This document shows positions 1 through 6,898 of a stretch of DNA of 10,000 bases, piece by piece. A program made the translations under genes and the position numbers. The stretch is from Salpingoeca rosetta (taxonomy: Eukaryota > Opisthokonta > Choanoflagellata > Craspedida > Salpingoecidae). A model generated the notes under the pieces. The model was not told the origin of the DNA. It saw only the letters and a program-made list of their open reading frames with translations, and made no database searches. Position 1 is the first letter of the stretch, and each line of letters opens with the position of its first letter. The stretch is from assembly GCF_000188695.1 (NCBI RefSeq), contig NW_004754927.1, positions 380,413-390,412 of the forward strand. Direction: 5' to 3'.

Positions 1-244
1 CGAAGCCTGCCCGGCTGTCATCTGAGTGTCTGCGATGTCTGTTGTCTGTCGCGGGCGGTGGTAGCAGTTGATGTTGGTGGTGTTTCGTTTTTGAAAATCG
101 AGCGAGGGAAAATGGCAAACCACAGGCGAAAAAATGATGATGATATACATGATTCCTCGGCAACAGCAGTTGTCTGCTTTGCTGTGGGCGTAACTGTCGT
201 CGGCGGACTGTCTGTCTCTGTCTTGTCTCTGTATGGGCACGGCC
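1..244. other. 5' flank of the tectonic-like gene
   Basis: No coding exon is supported here. Overlapping open frames exist on both strands, but they lack recognisable domains and read as shadows. The stretch probably holds the 5' untranslated region and part of the promoter of the plus-strand gene that follows. I found no clear TATA box or other core promoter element. An in-frame ATG at 233 lies just upstream of the preferred start at 245. Confidence 0.4.
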
Positions 245-413
245 ATGGTTCGACGTGCATCGATGTGCCGCAGAGGTGCTGTGGTGGCTGTTCTTGTCGC
301 TATTGCTGCTGCTGCTGCTGCTGCTGCTGCTGTGCTCATGGCTGCACCCGCAGCTGCCGAGAACAACCACCACCACCATCACTCTTCCGACGACGACCAC
401 CACAACAGCTGCA
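245..413 (+). CDS. TCTN: Tectonic exon 1: signal peptide and His/Asp-rich linker
   Basis: The ATG at 245 sits in a strong context (GCCATGG). It opens MVRRASMCRRGAVVAVLVAI followed by a run of nine alanines, VLM and AAPAAA. This is a basic n-region, a hydrophobic core and small residues before a likely cleavage site. An ATG at 233 would add four residues. An Asn/His/Ser/Asp-rich linker follows. The exon ends in phase 1 at a GTAACA donor, giving a 68-nt intron, the shortest in the window. After splicing the frame reads SAEPTSMRSLVC directly before the first frame break. The signal peptide is clear; the exact donor is less certain. Confidence 0.6.
304..332 (+). repeat. (CTG)n trinucleotide repeat inside coding sequence
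   Basis: About nine to ten CTG/GCT/TGC units encode the poly-alanine core of the tectonic signal peptide. The repeat is expandable without shifting the frame, so signal-peptide length may vary between alleles. Confidence 0.85.
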
Positions 414-481
414 GTAACAGCAACTTAACAAGTGCACTGTCAGCAACTTGAACAACAACAAGAACACCCGCGTTTGCGCAG

Positions 482-1198
482 GTGCGGAGCCGACATCCAT
501 GCGCAGCCTCGTTTGCTGAGTATAACGGCGGAGTGCGACGCAAATTGCTGCTGTGATCCGTCATGCACGACGCTGGTGAAAGCGCGCTTTGCCTACTGCA
601 ACACGCCAGACATCAAGCCCTGGCGCAGGTGCGTGTACGATGACTTCTTCGTCACCAACGAGGGCAGGAACCAGGCCATCCAAGCAGCAGAGGGCAGCAG
701 CATCGCGTGCGTGCTGGTCGACAACACAAATGACCGCATCTCGTTCAGGGAGCCGCGCACGCCGCTCAATGACGCCGCGTTCCAGGCATTCGCAGACGTT
801 GCACGCCCCCGCCCCATATCCTTCAGCCTCGAGACGCTGCAGTACACGCCGGAGGAGGCCATCTTCATCCCGCCACGCAACACCATCCCACGCCAAGACC
901 CTTTCCCCTTTTACGTCACGTATGGCGCGATCGTGTACATCACGCAGGACAGCACGACGCTCACACCGCTGCCTTTTCCCGCCGACACGCTGCAGGAAGG
1001 GGGGTGCACCACGCAATCCAACGCGCGTCTTTGCGTCCGCGCCAGGCACGTGCACCCGCATCATCCCAGCGGCAGACGATGCCGAGCGTGTTCGGGCGAT
1101 GTGCAGTCCTGGTGGCGACCTTGATGTACCGGTCCCGACAGACGCCGCGGTCCTTGCAACATACACAGGCATCACAACCAACATCCAAATCATTTACA
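482..1198 (+). CDS. TCTN: Tectonic exon 2: Cys-rich signature and N-terminal half of the domain
   Basis: Three frames are needed in sequence. From 482 the frame reads to SLVC and then hits a stop at 517. From about 522 a second frame gives ITAECDANCCCDPSC, the tectonic signature, then CVLVDNTNDRISF, the FPFYVTYGAIVYI region and PLPFPADTLQEGGCT. From about 1012 a third frame gives RNPTRVFASAPGTCTRII through NIQIIY. The last segment matches the family spacing C-x(3,4)-NP-x(2)-F-x(7)-CTR, so it is coding rather than chance. The exon ends in phase 1 at donor GTCAGT (1199), which joins correctly to exon 3 at 1471. Confidence 0.75.
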
Positions 1199-1257
1199 GT
1201 CAGTCGAGACCTTGGGAAGGAGGAGGGAGGAAGTGGGAAGTGATGTGGTGTTGTGTG

Positions 1258-1258
1258 T

Positions 1259-1308
<50 letters not shown>

Positions 1309-1402
1309 TGTGTGGGTGTGGGTGTGGGTGTGGGTGTGGGTGTGGGTGTGGGTGTTGTGTGTGAGGAGTGTTTGGTGTGTGTGTGTGTATGAGTGTCTCA
1401 TT
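1258..1402 (+). repeat. (GT)n followed by (GGGTGT)n in tectonic intron 2
   Basis: An uninterrupted GT run from about 1260 passes into GGGTGT units. GGG triplets begin at 1304, 1314, 1320, 1326, 1332, 1338, 1344 and 1350, the last seven spaced exactly six bases apart. A second short GT run ends the array. It lies within the intron on the transcribed sense strand. Confidence 0.9.
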
Positions 1403-1470
1403 GTCTGTGACTTCACCTGACCTCACATGACCCCGCATGACATTTTCCCGCCCTTGCTTTGCCTTTACAG

Positions 1471-1541
1471 GTGGATGTGATGGTGATTGCACCATCCGTT
1501 ACAACGCATCCACCCAACGCTGCATCAACGCTGTGCAAAAG
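1471..1541 (+). CDS. TCTN: Tectonic exon 3
   Basis: The acceptor TTTACAG precedes GT GGA TGT. With the split AGT serine from exon 2 it reads S-GCDGDCTIRYNASTQRC and INAVQK. NAS is a possible N-glycosylation site, as expected for a secreted protein. The exon ends in phase 0 at donor GTGTCG. Two further cysteines and the CINAVQK segment fit the middle of the tectonic domain. Confidence 0.75.
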
Positions 1542-1735
1542 GTGTCGTGTATGTCTCTGTGCTGTGTGCTGCGTGTCTGTGTGCTGTGCCTCTGTGTGTG
1601 TATGTGCTGTGTGTGCATGCGCGTGTCTCTCTCTCCGCCCTTTGTTTCCGTCCTTCCCCTCTGTGTGTGCGCCTTCCCTCGTTGCGCCTTGCTGCCAACA
1701 CCATCCCTCCATTGCTGCACGGCCCCTGGTGCCAG

Positions 1736-1978
1736 GTCGAGTACACCATCCAGCTTGGCCTCACTACCATCTCCTCCCTCAATGTTGCCGTGACCGTCGC
1801 TTCCTTTGACGCCTCGGCTACACTTCACTTGTCACCTTGGTACGGGCCCAAGCGAAACTGTCTCTGCAGAATAAAAATCAATTATTTTCTGGCGAATTTC
1901 AATGGCGGAGAAGGCAAACAACAACAACCAACCAACAACCAACCAACAACCAGCAGCAACCAGCGCAGCAGCGCTTGA
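1736..1978 (+). CDS. TCTN: Tectonic exon 4 and aberrant 3' end
   Basis: The acceptor GTGCCAG leads into VEYTIQLGLTTISSLNVAVT then VASFDA, which continues the CINAVQK strand of the family. After about position 1812 the family resemblance stops. The frame runs through an AT-rich patch containing AATAAA (1870) into an Asn/Gln/Pro/Thr repeat-like tail and a TGA at 1976-1978. I found no further tectonic exon in any frame up to 2191. The tail beyond about 1812 is probably not genuine protein. Confidence 0.6.
   Translation, partial: VEYTIQLGLTTISSLNVAVTVASFDASATLHLSPWYGPKRNCLCRIKINYFLANFNGGEGKQQQPTNNQPTTSSNQRSSA
1870..1875 (+). terminator. Candidate polyadenylation signal (AATAAA)
   Basis: A canonical AATAAA lies in a short AT-rich patch (about 1868-1905) that stands out from the GC-rich surroundings, 58 bases past the last recognisable tectonic residues. 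If it works, the transcript ends shortly after it, which supports a 3' end here rather than a long missing exon series. In the exon 4 frame it lies inside the open reading frame, so its use is uncertain. Confidence 0.4.
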
Positions 1979-2191
1979 CCAAGCTGCCTGCCGTCCCCTC
2001 CTTCATCCCCTTCGTCCCCGTGTCTTCTTGAACCGCACGCGTGTGGAGTCACCGTGTGACCTTGGGACGGCGCAGACGACAGGGTGTTGCTCAAGAACAC
2101 GCAGCAGGAAAACAGCAGAAAGCGTCGCGAACGCCGTGGACTTGGCGATTGCCAGTGACGGCGGTTGCCACGCACGTAGCGATTGGCGGGG
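1976..2191. other. Intergenic region between the tectonic-like locus and LRRC56
   Basis: About 210 bases separate the last in-frame stop from the proposed LRRC56 start. Open frames cross it but none carries family signal. It presumably holds the LRRC56 promoter and 5' untranslated region. I see no clear TATA box or other named element. Confidence 0.45.
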
Positions 2192-2534
2192 ATGATGTCC
2201 CGCTCCAATACAGGTGAGGTCCGCTTTGGCCGTGTGTGCGACAGGCGGTGTGGTGATGTGTAGCCTGTGGTGGTTGCGTGTCGTGGTACACGCTTTGGCT
2301 GCCTCATTGCTGCTGTGGTTAATGCAACTGCCGTCATTGATACAGCTATGCTTCCCCCTCTCATCCAACACACACGCACGCACGCACACACACACATACA
2401 CGCACCCTCTCACCCAACACACACACACACATATCCTCTCACCCAACACACACACACATCCTCTCACCCAAACACACACACATACACATACACCCACGTA
2501 CCTACACACACACGCACACCACACCCACTCACAT

Positions 2535-2572
<38 letters not shown>

Positions 2573-2605
2573 GCACACACACACACACGCACACACACAC
2601 ACACG

Positions 2606-2644
<39 letters not shown>

Positions 2645-3029
2645 CACGACCATCCACCGCATCACGAATTCGCATCTCGTCGTCAACCACACACTATGTA
2701 TCGTCCAAGCCGGCATCACAGCCGGGGCAGCAGCGGCAACAACAGCGGGAACAGCAGCGGCTGCAGTCCATCGACATGGACGATGATGATGTGGAGCAGG
2801 CATTTGTCCAAGCCATATCCGAATATGTGACGGAGGATTGCTTGGTGAGTATTGCCTGGCCACAACAAATCCACCCTGCCATCTCGCAACATACACACTC
2901 GCACAGATGGGTGCAGCAAGCCCACAACATGCTCGCAACACATTCTCACACTGCGTATGCTTGTCACGTCACCAGCGAGAAGCGAGTGGCAAGGACAACC
3001 TGGAAGACGTCGAGTATATCGAATTACAG
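2192..3029 (+). CDS. LRRC56: LRRC56 exons 1-3: N-terminal tail and pre-LRR helix
   Basis: Exon 1 (2192-2213) is only 22 nt, encodes MMSRSNT and ends in phase 1 at GTGAGG. Exon 2 (2645-2844) completes a split alanine and reads [11 protein letters not shown], a Gln/Arg-rich stretch ([13 protein letters not shown]), then [19 protein letters not shown] to residue 74. Exon 3 (2976-3029, residues 75-92) gives [10 protein letters not shown], the strand that leads into the repeats. The frame of exon 2 is open far upstream with no other ATG, and the phase match with exon 1 is exact. That makes the 22-nt first exon more likely than a start at 2776, but transcript evidence would settle it. Confidence 0.7.
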
Positions 3030-5295
3030 GTGCGTGCGTGTGTGTATGCACGTGTGCAGGTTTCATGTGCCTCACTTGCACTATGCAAACCGAGTAACCC
3101 TCTCCCCTGTCCCACCATGCTCACTGCCCGCCTCTTACATCCGACACTGCGGCGCCACGCGACGCACAGGCGGACACGAGCGAAAGTAGCCTGGCTCGAC
3201 TGGGCCAGCTATTGCCGAATTTGAAGGAGTTGAAGATGGTTTCCAGCAACATCACAACAATCAGGTATGTTTCGGAAGGGTGTGCGATGCGCGTGACTGC
3301 ATACAATGTATTTGTGCACGTGAATTGATTCGGACGCGTGGAATGGATGGATAGCGCAAGAATTGAATGCAAGGCAGCCAACGCATGTACAGCTGCTGGG
3401 CCACTGTCCTTGTATGCCCGCACGCCCGCTTGCTCACCACACCAACACGGCACGATGCAAGGGATCTTGGAACGGCACTAACAAACCTGCAAGTGCTGTG
3501 GATGTCCAAGTGCAACCTGTCGGACCTCAGCGGCATCAGCATGCTGACCTCGCTTCGTGTATGACGCCGCGTGACTGTTTCGGTTGTGTTGTGTTGTGTT
3601 TGCTTGTGGTAGGGGTTATACTTGTGGTTGTGGTTGTGGGGGTGCTGTCTTTCGTTCACTGTGTTGCAGGCGTTTGCACGGGAGACCGCCGTGGCCTGCA
3701 CACACTTGCCCCAATACGACCCTCAACCCGCTGCCTTCATGTGTGCACAGGAGCTGTACGTTGCGTTCAACGATGTGTCGGAGTGCAGTCCGCTGTCAAT
3801 GCTGGAGCAGCTGGAGGTCCTCGACCTCGAAGGGTATGGACACCTGCTGCCAGCACACCCCAGCACACCAATATCACGGAGAAGAACAAGAGCAATAGCC
3901 ACAACAATACCAACAGCAGCAGCACTCACTGCAGTTGCTACCTCTCCACTACCACGACCACCACCAAAGCAATAGCTGCAACAAACTACTGTTCATGTGG
4001 TTGAGAGGGACGTGGTGCGTGCTCATGTGTCATGTCACGTCGTTGCATCGTTCTAATGCCGCCACTGTTTGGTTTTGGTCTCGGTGTTTCCCTTCAGCAA
4101 TTCCATCCGGGACACAGCGCAGGTGGGATCAACACCCGAACATAGGCGGTTATGTCATCATCGTTGTTTCACACAGACACACGCACGCACGCACGCACAC
4201 ACACAGACAGAGGCCCACAAGGTTATGTACTCTCATGCGCGCCCATGCACATGCACACATAAACTACAGGTTGAGTACTTGAGTCTGTTGCCGCGGCTGC
4301 GAAGTCTGTCGTTGGACGGAAACCCGCTACTGAAAGCGTACAAGGTGAGACCACCGAACTAGACTGCCTGACAGATGATTCACTCGCTGTCACATCACGA
4401 CAGAGCACACACATACACACAGACAGACACACACATGGGCACAACTGCAGGCAAAGGGGCACACAACCACTTGGAGAACATTTAGCCATCCGCATTTCAT
4501 GGCACGTGTTGCAGCATGGTGTCTGCATGTCTCACGCTTGCTTGCATCATGCCTGACGTGCAGTCTAAGGCCACATATCGACAGGCCGTCTTTGACATGA
4601 TCCCAACGTACGGTGCAGCCACGGTGCTGCGTGCGTGTGTGAGTGAGAGAGTGAGATTGTGTGAACGTGTGTGTGTGTGTGTGTGCATTCGGTTTACTGT
4701 CAAAGAAACATGCGTTCAATACATGCCCAATCCACCTCAATCCTCAATGCACACGTATATGTCTCTGCCCGAAACACACACACACACACACACACACGCA
4801 CTCACAAACACTTTCTCTCACCATCAACATGCATGTCCGTAATGCCGGCGCAGGTTGGCGCTGCTTGACGATGTGGCGAAAGGAGATGCTGTTGAGGAGA
4901 CAACAGATGCTGCAACCTCAATCCTCATTCCAACGCTGCTCAAGAAGCGCCCAGATACCACCCAAGGTGCCTGCAAGCACACCTCTCACTCTTGCATGCG
5001 TTGCCATGTGTGCGTTGCTTGTGCGTTTGCTTGCACGCACGCATGCATGTGCTTGTACGCATGCATGTGCTTGCACGCACGTGTGCTTGCGTGCGTGTCT
5101 GGGAATTAGTGCCCTGCATGCTCGCGTGCTCACGTGCTACTTGACTGAAACCGCCCCCCCCCAGATCCAAGCGTCAGGGAAACGGTTCGCCCTGGAACAG
5201 CGCGGCCGGCAACCAAACACACAGGTGTGTGTAAAAGTGGTGGTGGTGATGGTGGTGATGATGATGATGATGTGCATGCCCGTGTGCATCTGAAA

Positions 5296-5326
<31 letters not shown>

Positions 5327-6827
5327 TGGGCGGGGGTGGGGGTTTGTCCACATGCATATGCAGCCAGCTGCTTCTTGTGAGTGTGAAGGCGCATCGACTG
5401 TATGCGCTGTCCTTCTCTGGCATCCATCTCATTGTCATCCCCATCACCACCACCACCACCAACAGTGCGGCCGCGCACGGCGTCCACGGCCCTCGCCCGC
5501 GAGTCATCGTGAGTCAACACAGCATTTATGATTGCGGACGGCGTGCACGCATGTGTGGTTGCGTGATGTGAAGGCGTGCATGGTTCTCTGTTTTCTGGCA
5601 GTTTCTGATGGACATCAGTGCTCTTCACTTTTGCACACTTCTGTATGCGATGCACCACCACCACCACCACCACCACCACCATGATTACCATCACCACCAT
5701 GATCACCATCACCACCACCATCACGTTGACCTCATGCATCGCCGATATGTCGGTGTGGTTGTGTTTGTGTTGTTGTAACAGGGTCGGCGGTGTTGATGAT
5801 GATGACGAGGATGGCGACACGAATGACGGCAGCAGCAGCCTGACGCACGGCTCTGCTGTTGCATTTCAAGGCAACCCGCTCAAGGCGCTGCTTGCGCGCA
5901 GGAAGCAGACGTCCATTGATGTAAGACAGAAGCACAGGAGTGGCGGCCGGAGGGGGGGGGGACGGTGGTGATGCTGACGTTGGTGATGTCGCTTAGCGAT
6001 TCATGATGTTAAAATTGGGTGGTTCTTTGTCACATACTCACGTAAGTTCATGCACGCACGACATACACACACACACGTACATACGTACATGCATGCATGC
6101 ATACATACATACATACATACATACATACATACATACATACATACATACATACATACATACATACATACATACATACATACATACATACATACATACATAC
6201 ATACATACATACATACATACATACATGCATGCACGCTCACACATGCACGCGGCGCGTAGGGCGACGTTGATGGCACGCCGCTGGAGGAGCTGATGATGAG
6301 TGTTGGGCTGTTCGATGAAGAGGAGGAAGAGGACGACCCGTTTGCAGAGATGACGCGCGAGCAAGTGTTTGACGAGCTGCGGTCGTGGCGGGAGAGGTTT
6401 GCTGCGTTATCTGCCGAAGATGTGGCACGGAAGGCGAAGGAAACAGCGGCGAAGAACAGACACGCGGAGGAGCAGCAGGCCAAGTCCAACACTGCGTCGC
6501 CAAGGTGCTGATGAGGGGGTGGGGGATGAAAGGCAGACGTGGTGGTGTACACAAAACTGCATGCAGGGTTGCATTGTGTGCGCGTTTGCGCGTTTGCATT
6601 GTCATGATTGCGTTGTGTGAGCTCGTGTTCAAACGACGAAGCACCCACGTGTTGGTTTTGTACACTTTTTCACCTTCAACAAACATGTACATGCACACAC
6701 ACACACACATAACACAACACGCACACACACACACGCACGCACGCACGCACGCACACACGCACGCACGCACACAAACACACACGCACGCACGCACACACAC
6801 ACACGCACGCACACACACACACAAGCA

Positions 6828-6898
<71 letters not shown>

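Larger units (their letters stand above)
245..1978 (+). pseudogene. TCTN: Tectonic-family (TCTN) gene, frame-broken and 3'-truncated
   Basis: Tectonics are secreted or membrane-associated proteins of the ciliary transition zone (MKS/B9 complex), where they help gate protein entry into the cilium. Proposed exons are 245-413, 482-1198, 1471-1541 and 1736 to about 1978. The identity rests on a signal peptide, the CDANCCCDPSC signature, the YGAIVYI and PLPFPADTL region, the NPTRVF...CTR segment, and CINAVQKVEYTI, which resembles the family's CVNVVLEVKYSL stretch. These occur in family order. The introns are GT-AG and phase-consistent: phase 1 (68 nt), phase 1 (272 nt) and phase 0 (194 nt). Two reading-frame changes cannot be explained by introns. 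The second half of the family domain (VPLQ..F...SGNPGY onwards) is absent before the next gene begins at 2192. The two other genes here read cleanly, so local decay is my preferred view. Assembly error is the alternative. Family identity is much more certain than pseudogene status. Confidence 0.75.

Noticed and set aside
58..417. Plus-strand open frame with a Cys run, and a minus-strand frame at 18-260
   Set aside because: Shadows. The Cys run is the CTG repeat read in another frame, and the signal-peptide frame starting at 245 explains the region better.
561..1193. 210-residue open frame on the minus strand
   Set aside because: It is antisense to the tectonic exon with its clear family signature, and it has no recognisable domain.
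1304..1353. Interstitial telomere repeat
   Set aside because: The unit is GGGTGT, not TTAGGG, and it grades smoothly from the neighbouring GT repeat, so slippage explains it.
1190..1495. His/Thr-rich and Cys/Val-rich open frames over CA/TG repeats (also at 2003-2941, 6237-7061 and 7668-8099)
   Set aside because: CACACA reads as HTHT and TGTGTG as CVCV in every frame without stops. These are repeat artefacts.
1837..1869. Tiny intron from a GTACGG donor to CTGCAG, which would put TGA just before AATAAA
   Set aside because: About 30 bases is far below every other intron in the window (131-431 nt in LRRC56), so it is very unlikely to be spliced.
1902..2195. 97-residue plus-strand frame starting MAEKANNNN, considered as a separate gene or tectonic continuation
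   Set aside because: Low-complexity start, no family similarity, and splice phases do not fit exon 4. Treated as intergenic.
2041..2213. Frame ending [14 protein letters not shown] before the GTGAGG donor, considered as the next tectonic exon because of VPLQ
   Set aside because: No phase-compatible donor and acceptor link it to exon 4. The same donor fits the ATGATG-started LRRC56 exon in another frame, with exact phase to exon 2.
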